Assembly: GCA_905182865.1 (NCBI GenBank)
Contig: CAJJCY010000002.1
Span: 381,040-445,039 of the forward strand
Origin: an uncultured SAR324 cluster bacterium
Lineage (GTDB): Bacteria > SAR324 > NAC60-12
DNA: 64,000 nucleotides
Reading direction: 5' to 3'
The position numbers and the translations under genes were made by a program. Positions 49,863 to 59,551 of this stretch are shown here, piece by piece. Numbering within the stretch: position 1 is the first letter of the stretch; the number at the start of each line of letters is the position of its first letter. Below the pieces are notes generated by a model. The model saw nothing but the letters and a program-made list of their open reading frames with translations. It ran no database searches and had not been told where the DNA came from.

Positions 49863-49992
49863 TAACAACTGAGAGTATCAATCAGACTGACATCCTCTGC
49901 TGCTATTGGAGAAAAAGTTTTTCGTCCAGTTAATTAAGAGCAATAACAGCCGAGAGCATCTAGTAAGATCAACTCCCAGCTGCTACAGGAGA
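49863..49992 (-). repeat. tandem imperfect hairpin repeat between binding-protein and ATPase genes
   Basis: Two about 50-base units (49863-49912 and 49945-49992) share the form AACA.C.GAGAG.ATC...CTGCTGCTA...GGAGA. In unit 2 the arms AACAGCCGAGAG (49945-49956) and CTCCCAGCTGCT (49973-49984) can pair at nine of twelve positions. Such stem-loops after a binding-protein gene commonly stabilise its mRNA or attenuate downstream genes, keeping binding protein in excess; that role is inferred. Confidence 0.5.
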
Positions 49993-50009
49993 TACTTTAT
50001 GTCGTTAGA

Positions 50010-51788
50010 CTAGTTGCTAGACCAACGTTTCACCAACTCATCATAGTCGATGGTTTCTCCTTGAGGTTTTTCATTTACTTTTGCCTTAGGAGAACCAGGC
50101 TGATTGAGCCAGTAAGAACGAGATTTTTTCTCGTTAAGCCGAGGTCCACAACCACCATAGACATTTGCCTTTTCATCAGCAGCTTGCATTCGAGACATAA
50201 CAAGGTCCATTTCTGTTGCAAGTCGGTCCATCGCTTGCTGCGGTGTAAATGCTACCTGAGTTCACGTCTCCGATTTGCTGCCACCATAATTGTGCTAGCC
50301 AATTTCGGGTAATCCGGTACGTTGATTCCCGTTGGAGACCATACGCACTTCGATCTGGCTGAGCGGTAGAACTCCACCATAAGTCCACCTAAGCTTCAGG
50401 TGCTCGCTCAGTGAAAGTCGCTTGTCGTTTATAGTACTCTGTCTTCCGAATAGGGGTCAGACCAACATCGGCTTTTCTTCAGAGATACAGTTTTGGAAAC
50501 TGTCAACTGGAGCGATACAAGCCATGCGGCCTTTCGGCGATCTCACCGGTCAGTTGACTTAAACAAAGTCCATGATCCTGCATCTTGGTATCCTAAGCTT
50601 CATACCTTCTTCCCAATACGGCCCTTGAGGTGATGGGCCCATTCGCCACAGAGGCATACCGTTTGCATCATTATCTACTGTATTGTTAGCCAGATTCCTT
50701 CGGTCCTACCATTGAAGAAGCTGTGAAAGGCGGTGTACCAGAAAGATCTGCTGAGCAACATTGCCTTGTAGATAGTGCATGGCAATGACTGGTAAAAGTC
50801 CATAGCCTGCTGCTCCCGGAGGGGCGTATGCTCTCAGCCACTCGTCCCATTTGCGAATCGCGTACACTGCTGCAGGACCATTAGCCGCTCCACCTCGTGA
50901 TACGGTTAGCGCCAACTGGGTTACATGTTCCGGCTTCCATTCGAATTCCCCACTCGTCTACAGGTACTCCATTAGGCAGACCTTTACTTCCTGCACCAGC
51001 CATTGATAACCATGCATCAGTCATTCTCCAACCTAAGTCAGGAGCTCTTTTACCGTAGTCCATATGACCATAAATGTTAACACCATCTATTTTCTTCACA
51101 TCTTCTGAAAAGAATTTAGCGATATCTTCATAAGCAGACCAGTTTACTGGTACACCTAATTCATAACCATATTTAGCTTTAAATTGTTTTTTAATTTCAG
51201 GTCTATCAAACCAGTCTTTTCTGAACCAATAAAGGTTAGCAAATTGTTGGTCTGGTAGTTGATAAAGATTTCCATCTGGACCTGTTGTAAATTGAAGTCC
51301 TATGAAGTCATCTAAATCCAACATTGGATTAGTAACGGCTTTACCCTCACCTTTCATCCAATCAGTTAAATTTACAGCTTGTTGCATACGCGCATGCGTA
51401 CCAATTAAGTCTGAGTCATTAACATATGCATCGTAAATACTTACGTTAGTTTGCATTTGTGTTTGAACAGCCATTACTACATCACCTTCTCCTATAATTT
51501 GGTGTTGTACTTTGATGCCAGTTATATCTTCAAACGCCTTTGTAAAACCTTTGACTCGTACTCGTGAGTTGGAATGGTTTCTGAGAGTACGTTAATTTCC
51601 ATTCCCTTAAATGGAGCCGCAGCTTTGATGAACCAGTCCATCTCTGCTTTCTGCTCAGACTTTGATAGTGTTGATGGCTGGAATTCGTTATTAATCCATT
51701 TCCCTGCATCTGCTTTGCCAGCGAATACAGGTGAACTGGAAAGCGCTAACAACAAAACTCCACCAATAACAGATTTTATTTTACTCAT
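50010..51788 (-). CDS. glpV: periplasmic substrate-binding protein of the glycerol ABC importer (many frameshifts)
   Basis: Signal peptide MSKIKSVIGGVLLLALSSSPVFAGKAD, then AEMDWFIKAAAPFKGMEINVLSETIPTHEYESKVL, FEDITGIKVQHQIIGEGDVVMAVQTQMQ, YDAYVNDSDLIGTHARM, PDQQFANLYWFRKDWF and GWRMTDAWLSMAGAGSKGLPNG, as in large (about 580-residue) glycerol-binding proteins. From about 50930 downward the frame changes repeatedly (SVSRGGAANGPAAVYAIRKW, later AQLWWQQIGDVNSG, MDRLATEMDLVMSRM...CGPRLNEKKSRSYWLNQPG). The clean 51000-51480 stretch is more AT-rich than its flanks, a possible sign of mosaic origin or of a damaged assembly. Whether the gene is functional is unclear. Confidence 0.75.
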
Positions 51789-51839
51789 GTTACACCTTTC
51801 TCTTAAGATTAAGACCTTGAAAGACTCAATTTTTCCTGC

Positions 51840-52199
51840 CTAAAAAATCTGAAATTCAATTCCCTTTTCTTCACTGAACACGTTCATTGCCGATAATCCA
51901 ACATTGGATTTAGGATTCTACAATATTCAGATTATTGTAAGCAGAAATTTAATTTAAATTTTTCTTTAGTCCTTTTTAAACATTGCCATGAAAACATTAC
52001 ACAACGAGCGATATTATTTTCCTAACAACAACTTTGATGAAGATGTTTAACTAATAAAAGATATAGTTAATTTTTCTAAAATTGTTGGTTAACTAAGTTT
52101 CTTTAAATCTTCCAAAATATTTTTTGTAATTTTAAAAACATATTTATATATTATCTTGTGTTTTCAATTATTTATAGAATTTTTTATATTGATTATATT
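51840..52199. other. AT-rich control region upstream of glpV
   Basis: 360 bases without a gene, between the regulator gene and glpV. It contains a 21-bp palindrome at 51919-51939 and otherwise very AT-rich sequence that must hold the operon promoter. Confidence 0.6.
51919..51939. promoter_or_regulatory. candidate operator, 7-bp perfect inverted repeat
   Basis: TACAATA, seven bases (TTCAGAT), TATTGTA: a perfect dyad about 130 bases upstream of the glpV ATG. A regulator of the SorC/DeoR type is encoded just upstream on the same strand, so it is a natural candidate to bind here. No second copy was noticed by eye elsewhere in the window. Confidence 0.5.
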
Positions 52200-53149
52200 T
52201 TATGAAGAAGTAAGCAAAGCCCACGCAGTCTTTTCATCTGTAATAAGGGAGTGAATAAATCCGCCTTTTAAAGCAGCTTGTATAGCTTCAATTTTATCTG
52301 CGCCTCCGGCCACGCCAACCACGTGTTTCATTTTGCGCAATGTTTCCAGGCGAATTGAGATCAGTCGATGGTGATGCTCCAATTCTAACGGCTCACCAAC
52401 TGAGTTAAAATATTCTCCGTGCATCTCACCCACAGCCCCACGTTTTTTTTAGCAGATCGAGTTCTTTTTGTGATTTATAACCAAAGCCTTCAAATTCAGT
52501 ACTAGTCTTCAGAGAACCAATACCTACCATTGCAATATCCGCAAGTTGAGCCATGTCCATCACATGCTGAACTTCAGGCTCGTTGAGTAACTGGTCTCTC
52601 AGTTCAGGCGTACCTACCATCAGGGGTGTTGGTATCACATGGAATGGATAAAGGAATCCGGTAAGAGGAAGTACCGACATTGGTCGGAGTATGCTCGCTG
52701 AGATAGTGCATCACACCACCGCAAAGTGTGACAAAGGATGTTCTTTCGGGAATGACTCTTCCCAAATTGCGGGTAATTCCGGAAATGGTCTCGCCCCATC
52801 CAACCGCAATCAAAGATTCCTTTGAAGGCAAATTCATTTCTAAATACTGCGCGCCAGCCATGCTGAGATCATTCTTAAGTTCTTCATCTAAAACCCCAGG
52901 CGTCAAAAAGACATCACGCAGACCCCACTTTTTTTTGAGTTGCACTTCCAGATTCATCATCTCTGAGTCTTCACCGCTGATATGAAACGTTACTGTACCA
53001 TCTTTTCGAGCCTCATTAAGAATATTAATCACACGGGCACGGTTGATTCCTAAACGCTGGGCAATTTCTCCTTGAGTCATTCCTGTCTTGTAATAATACC
53101 ACGAGGCTCTGGCTGCAAATTTCCTTTGATCTCGTAAAGCTATATTCAT
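52200..53149 (-). CDS. SorC/DeoR-like sugar-binding transcriptional regulator (two frameshifts)
   Basis: An N-terminal helix-turn-helix (YYKTGMTQGEIAQRLGINRARVINILNEARKDGTV) is followed by an effector domain: GWGETISGITRNL, VTLCGGVMH, PTPLMVGTPELRDQLLNEPEVQHVMDMAQLADIAMVGIGSL, GEMHGEYFNSVGEPLELEHHHRLISIRLETLRKMKHVVGVAGGADKIEAIQAALKGGFIHSLITDEKTA. These blocks define SorC family regulators, which bind phosphorylated sugars or polyols. Frame changes at about 52680 and 52436 split it. Location upstream of the glycerol operon suggests it controls it, with a glycerol-derived phosphate as likely effector (inference). Confidence 0.87.
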
Positions 53150-53262
53150 GTTTTTATTTGAAATAGGGCTATTTGATCATTCCCGCAGGATTAATAATCC
53201 AGGTACAAAAATATTCCCGAAACATAATACAGTTTTGTTCACAGTTACGTCTACCGTTTTAT

Positions 53263-53763
53263 TTAATTAAGCTTGTTTCCAGTGTCTGAATCAAATGTAT
53301 GCAGATGTTCTGGAGTAATAGTTACGGGTAATTTGTCTCCCGTTTCAACTGGATGATTTCCAGAAAGCCAGACTGTTAAAGCAGTATCAGTTTGATCAAG
53401 GATCCCGTAAAAAACTGTATCTTCACAAAGTTTTTCCAACAGTTCCACTTGTAAAAATTTCAAGGCATTTTCAGTCTCACAGTCTTCCAGGTGTTCCGGA
53501 CGCATTACTAAAGTGACAGATGAGTCGCCATTTACAATATTTTCAAAATTATTAAGTGGCAAGAGAAGGGATTCTCACAAAATGATCTGGTTGCCGCTTT
53601 GATCTAAACGGACCGGAATAAATTTCATCGAAGGAGAGCAGATAAATCCGGCTATGAAATGGACTTTAGGTTTTTCACTAACTTCCAGTGGCGTACCGAT
53701 TTGTTCAACCAGTCTCTCGTTCATCAACAGCAACCGATGCCCTACAGTATCTTCACTATACAC
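53263..53763 (-). pseudogene. ABC ATPase (UgpC/MalK type), C-terminal remnant
   Basis: LLLMNERLVEQIGTPLEVSEKPKVHFIAGFICSPSMKFIPVRLDQSG and, after a frame change near 53570, SSVTLVMRPEHLEDCETENALKFLQVELLEKLCEDTVFYGIL...GDKLPVTITPEHLHTFDSDTG. This is the end of the ATPase core (D-loop distal part) and the TOBE domain of a UgpC-like protein. Walker A, signature and Walker B regions are missing; upstream sequence is non-coding. A third, lost sugar or glycerol-phosphate ATPase. Confidence 0.8.
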
Positions 53764-54453
53764 CAGTTTTTTATGAATACAAGACTTTTATCAAATGTAT
53801 TTACATTTGTATGAAAATCTCTGTATTGAAGATGAACACAACTCTTGGGAATCAACTAAATGAAGTGCAAACATACAGGAGATGTTAGATTGAGATAAGT
53901 GGCTTTGAATCTGTTTTTTGAAGAATAATTACGTACTTAACTTTGACATGAGAACTTCTGACTCGCTGGATTCTATTTAAAAATATAATGTATTCGTGGG
54001 TCACACGTTCTCGTAAAATGCCAATATGATTTACTAAAGATTGTCATCTAGACTAAAGTGATAAATCTGATAAAATACTGTTATCATGCTAGATACCTCA
54101 CACATATTTATGGATGACACGAAAAATTTCGTAACTGTCGAATTATGTTTATTGTTAATATTTTTTACAATTTGCATAAATACAAATTACACACTATGAA
54201 ACTCCGCCTGCACTATTTTTCAGGAAACGCTGCTAGTCTGTAGCGTTGAGAATCGACATTTTGTGCATCTAAATTGTACAAATTCAGTAACTATAAAGTA
54301 TTGGGGGAAAGGGAGATTTTGACAATTTCATGATGATTGCATATATTTAAAAGATTAACTTTGTAGGGAAAAAGTATCTTTTCTAACTCGGCAAATTCCC
54401 TCACCTTTAAAGTTGAGGGAAAGCATGGAATGCGAATCAGTCAAGGATAGACA
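53764..54453. other. AT-rich intergenic region before parE
   Basis: 690 bases with no supported gene on either strand and no recognised repeat. It separates the minus-strand glycerol region from plus-strand parE and must contain the parE promoter. Confidence 0.5.
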
Positions 54454-56265
54454 ATGAATTCAGTACAAGAGACGATATACGACGAAAGTAAAATCCTTAC
54501 GCTTTCCTCCCTCGAACATATCCGTTTACGCCCCGGCATGTACATTGGTCGTCTGGGTAACGGTTCCCACCCAAGTGACGGTATCTACGTTTTGCTCAAA
54601 GAAATTGTGGATAATTCCATTGACGAATTCATTATGGGATTCGGGAAGCGGATCGATATTCGTGTAGAAAATGGAGCAGTAAACATTCGTGATTTTGGAC
54701 GTGGGATTCCTTTAGGGAAGTTAGTGGAGTGTGTTTCCATCATCAACACCGGTGCGAAATACAATGATGAGGTTTTTCAGTTCAGTGTCGGGCTGAATGG
54801 AGTGGGCACCAAAGCAGTGAATGCTCTTTCAGATCAATTTGATGTCACTTCTTTTCGTGAAAAAAAATCGGTCTTTGCCCAGTTTAAATCCGGGGAACTT
54901 AAAAATGATCCAGCTACAAATGATACAAACGAGAGTAACGGTACAAAAATTCGTTTTACACCTGATTCCAAGCTTTTTCCAAACTACAGCTATGACCTGG
55001 GAACTATCCGGAAACAACTCTGGAACTATGCTTATTTAAACCGTAAGCTGACAATCACACTGAATGGTGAAAAATTTAAGTCCGAAAACGGCCTATTGGA
55101 TTTACTGAAGGAAGAAGTAAGTGATGCAAATCTTTATGACATCGTTCACTGTCAAAACGGACAATTAGAAATGGCGCTCACACACACTGAGCATTACGGT
55201 GAGGAATATTTCAGCTATGTCAACGGCCATCACACAAACGATGGTGGTACCCACCTTTCTGCATTTCGAGAAGGCATTCTCAAAGGAGCCAACCAATTTT
55301 TTAATACAAGCTTTGAAGGGCCGGATGTAAGAGACGGACTGGTTGGTGCAGTAGCCATAAAAGTACAGGAGCCGATTTTTGAATCACAGACTAAAAATAA
55401 ATTGGGAAACTCCGAGTTGCGTTCATGGCTGATGCCGCTGGTTCGTGATACAATTGTCGATTTTCTTTATAAACATCCGGAAGTAGCAGAGCCGCTCAAA
55501 CATAAAATACAGACTAATGAACGAATCCGCAAGGAATTGCACAATGTTAAAAAGGCTGCCAGAGAAAATGCAAAAAAATCAGCACTGACGATTCCCAATC
55601 TAAAAGACTGTAAATTTCACCTTGGTGACAAAAGCGAACGTGGAGATGAAAGCACTGTTTTTATCACTGAAGGCATGTCTGCCGGCGGAAGCATGATTAG
55701 CTCACGTGATGTTTATACACAGGCAGTTTTCTGTCTCAAGGGGAAGCCGCTCAACTGTTATGGACAGGGCAAAGAAGCTATTTACAAAAATCTTGAGCTG
55801 TACAATGTCATGAAGGCCCTCGGAATTGAGGACTCACTCGAGGATTTGCGATACAACAAGGTTGTGATTGCTACTGATGCCGATGTAGACGGTCTTCATA
55901 TCCGCAATTTACTGTTGACTTTCTTTTTACAATTTTACGAACCACTCGTTTTACAGGGAAACATTTACATCCTTGAAACACCTCTCTTTCGTGTTCGTAA
56001 CCAGAAAACAACACAATATTGTTACAGCGAGACTGAAAAGGATGAAGCATTTGAAAAACTGCAGAAAGGGACTCATTTTGAGGTAACTCGCTTTAAGGGA
56101 CTTGGTGAAATTTCACCAAAAGAGTTCGGACAGTTTATTGGTAAAAATATGCGTGCTGTTCTTGTTGGTATCGAACATACACATGAAGTTCCAGAATTAC
56201 TGAACTTCTACATGGGAACCAATACTGCAGAACGTCGTCGCTATATTATGGAAAATCTCGTTTGA
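54454..56265 (+). CDS. parE: type IIA topoisomerase B subunit (topoisomerase IV ParE-like)
   Basis: 603 residues, intact. GHKL ATPase motifs: KEIVDNSIDEF (Glu/Asn), DFGRGIPLGK (G1) and VGLNGVGTKAVNALS (G2); transducer Lys region; Toprim domain with TEGMSAGGSM and TDADVDGLHIRNLLL; C-terminal GEISPKEFGQF. Shorter than GyrB of gammaproteobacteria and without the GyrB insert, which favours ParE. It would pair with a ParC subunit, not found in this window. Ribosome site AAGGA upstream. Followed after 140 bases by fliN. Confidence 0.88.
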   Translation: MNSVQETIYDESKILTLSSLEHIRLRPGMYIGRLGNGSHPSDGIYVLLKEIVDNSIDEFIMGFGKRIDIRVENGAVNIRDFGRGIPLGKLVECVSIINTGAKYNDEVFQFSVGLNGVGTKAVNALSDQFDVTSFREKKSVFAQFKSGELKNDPATNDTNESNGTKIRFTPDSKLFPNYSYDLGTIRKQLWNYAYLNRKLTITLNGEKFKSENGLLDLLKEEVSDANLYDIVHCQNGQLEMALTHTEHYGEEYFSYVNGHHTNDGGTHLSAFREGILKGANQFFNTSFEGPDVRDGLVGAVAIKVQEPIFESQTKNKLGNSELRSWLMPLVRDTIVDFLYKHPEVAEPLKHKIQTNERIRKELHNVKKAARENAKKSALTIPNLKDCKFHLGDKSERGDESTVFITEGMSAGGSMISSRDVYTQAVFCLKGKPLNCYGQGKEAIYKNLELYNVMKALGIEDSLEDLRYNKVVIATDADVDGLHIRNLLLTFFLQFYEPLVLQGNIYILETPLFRVRNQKTTQYCYSETEKDEAFEKLQKGTHFEVTRFKGLGEISPKEFGQFIGKNMRAVLVGIEHTHEVPELLNFYMGTNTAERRRYIMENLV

Positions 56266-56405
56266 GGTCTTGCTGATACTTCGGAAAGAGGCACATAATC
56301 TGCACAAACTGTTTACATAACTCAATGCCAATACGCCCAAAAGTTGGCCTGCTTTTGAACCTCACATACACTATAGAATAAAAACTAATTACAGAGGAAC
56401 GACTG

Positions 56406-56705
56406 ATGCTGGGATTTGAAACCGTTGATGATGGAGAGATTTTTCACACGGTAAAGTTCATTGAAGATGTGCCTTTGATTATGACCGTCGAAATTGGACG
56501 AACAGAGATGGAAGTACAAAAAGTACTTAATCTGAAAAAAGGCAGTATGCTGGTGTTTGAAAAAATAGTAGGCGAACCAATGGATGTAGTTGTTGGCAAC
56601 CGCCTCATGGCACGTGGAGAAATAGTTGTGGTGAATGAACGCTATGGTGTGCGCATCAGTGAGGTCACTCGTCCTGACGAAAAAATAGGTGCACGACGCG
56701 AGTAA
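56406..56705 (+). CDS. fliN: flagellar motor switch protein FliN-like
   Basis: 99 residues, a normal size for the SpoA/SURF1-type C-terminal domain: VPLIMTVEIGRTEMEVQKVLNLKKGSMLVFEKIVGEPMDVVVGNRLMARGEIVVVNERYGVRISEV. The pattern L...GS...L......P.D..VN(G)..ARGE.V.VN...G.RI is that of FliN, part of the flagellar C ring that binds CheY-P. It stands away from any other flagellar gene, which is unusual; a related type III secretion protein is possible but no such cluster is here. Good GAGGA ribosome site. Confidence 0.85.
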   Translation: MLGFETVDDGEIFHTVKFIEDVPLIMTVEIGRTEMEVQKVLNLKKGSMLVFEKIVGEPMDVVVGNRLMARGEIVVVNERYGVRISEVTRPDEKIGARRE

Positions 56706-57479
56706 AAAGCACTGCCCGGACTTTGAGGCCACCCGTTTTTTACCTATCACTACCTCAAGCTATTTTTCTAAAATTCCTCATCCTGAAAAAATTTATACAC
56801 GAACATAACTGACACAGCATTCGTTTCCTGTCTATTATCAATCCCAGGTGAAGTGAAGCTTGGATCCGGTATCTAGTGATAGTTCCCCGAATCTTGACTG
56901 CAACCTTGTAAGGGTGGATCAATATTAAAAACGTGTATTCTCGTAAACTGTGTGTTTGCAACGTTTTCTAAAAATATCAAAGATTTAACCTTCGCAGGGT
57001 GTCGGTCTGAAATTCCTTTCAATTCCTTTCAATTCCCTACGAATCGCAAGTATTGCTACCAATCTGCTACCAAATTTTCGACGATGTCCTGGGTAGGTGT
57101 TAAGGTGTATTTTACAAGAAGCGGGTATTTTACTTTGATGGTGTCAAACTGTGAGGAATTAGTGGGGGTATTCTCAGGGAATGATGGGGCTGGTTTTAGA
57201 GGAATCTCCACATGGAGTATAAAATAACTCGGAAACCAAAAAATTATTCTTCCTTTATCGTTTTCTTTTTTCCGATATCCCTTAGTGATGCACACAAAAC
57301 GAACCAATAAAAACGAAGTTGATTGAGAAAACCTCTTCTTTTGGAAAGTTCATCATATTTTTCTATCCCACAAACTGTTTTGATATTATTTTTCATTCGA
57401 TCTCAGTTGCCCACTATTCTTTAATTTGCTGAAAGGTTCCAGCTTTTTAAAAGCTGTATAAAAAGGAAACCTTGAACAT
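56706..57479. other. intergenic region with a dispersed repeat and short direct repeats
   Basis: No gene is supported. 57140-57203 is copy 3 of the dispersed repeat (see 880-949). Around 57000-57075 short direct repeats occur (CAATTCCTTT twice, TGCTACCAA twice within 30 bases); on the minus strand these read TTTGGTAGCAGATTGGTAGCA, a phrase often seen beside integrase genes, so an old insertion site is possible. Confidence 0.5.
57140..57203. repeat. dispersed intergenic repeat, copy 3
   Basis: GAATTAGTGGGGGTATTCTC followed by GAATGATGGGGCTGGTTTTA, the same core as 880-949 and 10545-10615. Here no coding end adjoins it; the nearest gene is rpe, converging from the right. Confidence 0.75.
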
Positions 57480-58148
57480 TCAGGCAGAATCTATTTTTTC
57501 TCGAAGAAGGCGCACATTTTCTGCTACACTATGTTTGTCGTTAAAAACGGCGGAGCCGGCAACAAAGGCATTGGCTCCAGCGCCAATAACTTCACAAACT
57601 GTGTCAACATTAACGCCGCCATCCACCTCTAAATCTGCAGACGATCCACATGAGTCAAGCATCTCGCGTAACTTTTTTGTTTTGCTTGTACAGGAAGAAA
57701 TGTAGGACTGTCCGCCAAATCCTGGATTGACTGACATCACAAGTACCAGGTCTACTTCTGCGATAATTTCATCCAATGTACTCGCAGGAGTGGAGGGATT
57801 GAGACTTACACCGGCACGAATTCCTAAATCATGAATTTGCTGAATGGTACGATGCAAGTGTGGACATGCTTCGTAATGTACGGTGATTATCTCAGCTCCT
57901 GCATCTCTAAATTGCTCTACATAACGTTCAGGCTGCATTATCATCAAGTGTACATCCAGCGGCAGTTTGGTAACGGGACGCAAGGCTTTCACTATCAAAG
58001 GGCCAATTGTTATGTTGGGAACAAAATGTCCGTCCATTACATCTACATGAATATAATCTACTCCTGCATCTTCAGCTTCACGGACTTGTTCACCCAGACG
58101 AGAAAAATCTGCGGATAGAATGGAAGGGGAAATTTTTATGGTTTTCAT
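57480..58148 (-). CDS. rpe: ribulose-phosphate 3-epimerase
   Basis: 222 residues, intact, normal length. Metal and catalytic pattern: [32 protein letters not shown] (His, Asp), [10 protein letters not shown] and [20 protein letters not shown]. Interconverts ribulose-5-P and xylulose-5-P in the pentose-phosphate pathway or Calvin cycle. Third in the order tkt-fba-rpe on the minus strand. Confidence 0.95.
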   Translation of the reverse strand: MKTIKISPSILSADFSRLGEQVREAEDAGVDYIHVDVMDGHFVPNITIGPLIVKALRPVTKLPLDVHLMIMQPERYVEQFRDAGAEIITVHYEACPHLHRTIQQIHDLGIRAGVSLNPSTPASTLDEIIAEVDLVLVMSVNPGFGGQSYISSCTSKTKKLREMLDSCGSSADLEVDGGVNVDTVCEVIGAGANAFVAGSAVFNDKHSVAENVRLLREKIDSA

Positions 58149-58395
58149 GAGAGGTCCTCTTTGTAATGAAACTGTAACAGATTTAAAGGCGCAAATGCCG
58201 GGTAGCTTCTGAATAGCAGAGAGTACAGAGAACTGTTTTTATTTTTTACTTCTGTAACATCTATGACTTTGTTTTTAAATATATTTTACGATTCTGTCCT
58301 TTTTATGCAATCATCATGTTTTACTATTCAGACACCCAGTTTTTCCATCCAACCAGGGTAAATCAGCAAAGCGCTACAACCTTAATTCTCAAAAG

Positions 58396-59460
58396 TCATT
58401 GAATTTTTTGTTCCAATTCACCTGAGTTATAACGCCCGGCCATTGCTGTCAACGGAAGTGGTTTTAACTTCGTTGCATTGCCTGCCGTCCCGAAGGCTTC
58501 GTAGCGAGATTCACAAACCACCTGCATGGCGTCAGTCGCCGGCTTTGTGAATTTTCGTGGATCAAACTCCGTTTTCTTTTCCTGCAATATTTTCCTAACT
58601 TGACCAGAAATTGCCATGCGACAATCAGTATCGATATTAACTTTCCGGACACCATGTTTGATGCCCTCAACAATTTCGTTCACAGGCGTGCCCCAGGTCT
58701 GAGGCATTTCCCCGCCATTTGCATTGATAATGTCCTGTAGTTCTTGCGGAACCGAACTTGAGCCGTGCATGACCATGTGTAGGCCCGGTAATCTTTTGTT
58801 GATGGCTTTGACAACATTCAGCGCTAGTATATCTCCATCAGGTTTCCTGCTGAATTTGTATGCACCGTGAGAAGTACCTATCGCTACAGCCAGTGCGTCA
58901 ACTTGTGTTTTGTTTACAAAATCAGTAGCTTGATCTGGATCAGTCAGCAGTTGATCCTGCGATAATTTACCTTCAAAACCATGTCCGTCTTCTTTTTCGC
59001 CTTCACCGGTTTCCAATGAACCCAGACAGCCAAGTTCCCCTTCTACCGACACACCAATTTTATGCGCCACCTCAGTGACTTTTGAACTGATGCCAACATT
59101 GTATTCATACGAAGCCGGTGTTTTAGCATCCTCTTCCAGCGAACCGTCCATCATTACACTGGTGAAATTATTGGCCATTGCAGAGAGACAAGTATCGAAG
59201 TTATTTCCGTGATCCTGGTGTATGCAAATCGGAATGTCCGGATACATTTCAACTGCGGCATCAAACAAATGCCGCAGAAAAATATCACCTGCATAGGAAC
59301 GTGCTCCCCTGCTAGCCTGCAAAATTACAGGCGAATCCGTAGCTTTCGCCGCCTGCATAATCGATTGAATTTGCTCCATGTTGTTAACATTGAACGCCGG
59401 AACGCCGTAGCTGTTTTCCGCTGCATGATCAAGTAATTGTCTTAAAGATATTAAAGCCAT
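58396..59460 (-). CDS. fba: fructose-bisphosphate aldolase, class II (Calvin-type)
   Basis: 354 residues, intact. Zn ligands and catalytic residues in [39 protein letters not shown] and KVNIDTDCR. The C-terminal [31 protein letters not shown] is the mark of the CbbA-like (fba_Calvin) subgroup, which handles both FBP and sedoheptulose-1,7-bisphosphate in relatives. It sits between tkt and rpe. Confidence 0.95.
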   Translation of the reverse strand: MALISLRQLLDHAAENSYGVPAFNVNNMEQIQSIMQAAKATDSPVILQASRGARSYAGDIFLRHLFDAAVEMYPDIPICIHQDHGNNFDTCLSAMANNFTSVMMDGSLEEDAKTPASYEYNVGISSKVTEVAHKIGVSVEGELGCLGSLETGEGEKEDGHGFEGKLSQDQLLTDPDQATDFVNKTQVDALAVAIGTSHGAYKFSRKPDGDILALNVVKAINKRLPGLHMVMHGSSSVPQELQDIINANGGEMPQTWGTPVNEIVEGIKHGVRKVNIDTDCRMAISGQVRKILQEKKTEFDPRKFTKPATDAMQVVCESRYEAFGTAGNATKLKPLPLTAMAGRYNSGELEQKIQ

Positions 59461-59551
59461 AATTTATACTCAGATTTAGGATTAAGGAAAAGCTGCCAAG
59501 TTCGCTGATAAACGTAAAGGGATTTCTTAGTATTTTCAATTTTCATGGCGG

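Noticed and set aside
57056-57307. Minus-strand 83-residue frame upstream-right of the dispersed repeat
   Set aside because: It runs through the repeat and shows no family, signal peptide or ribosome site.
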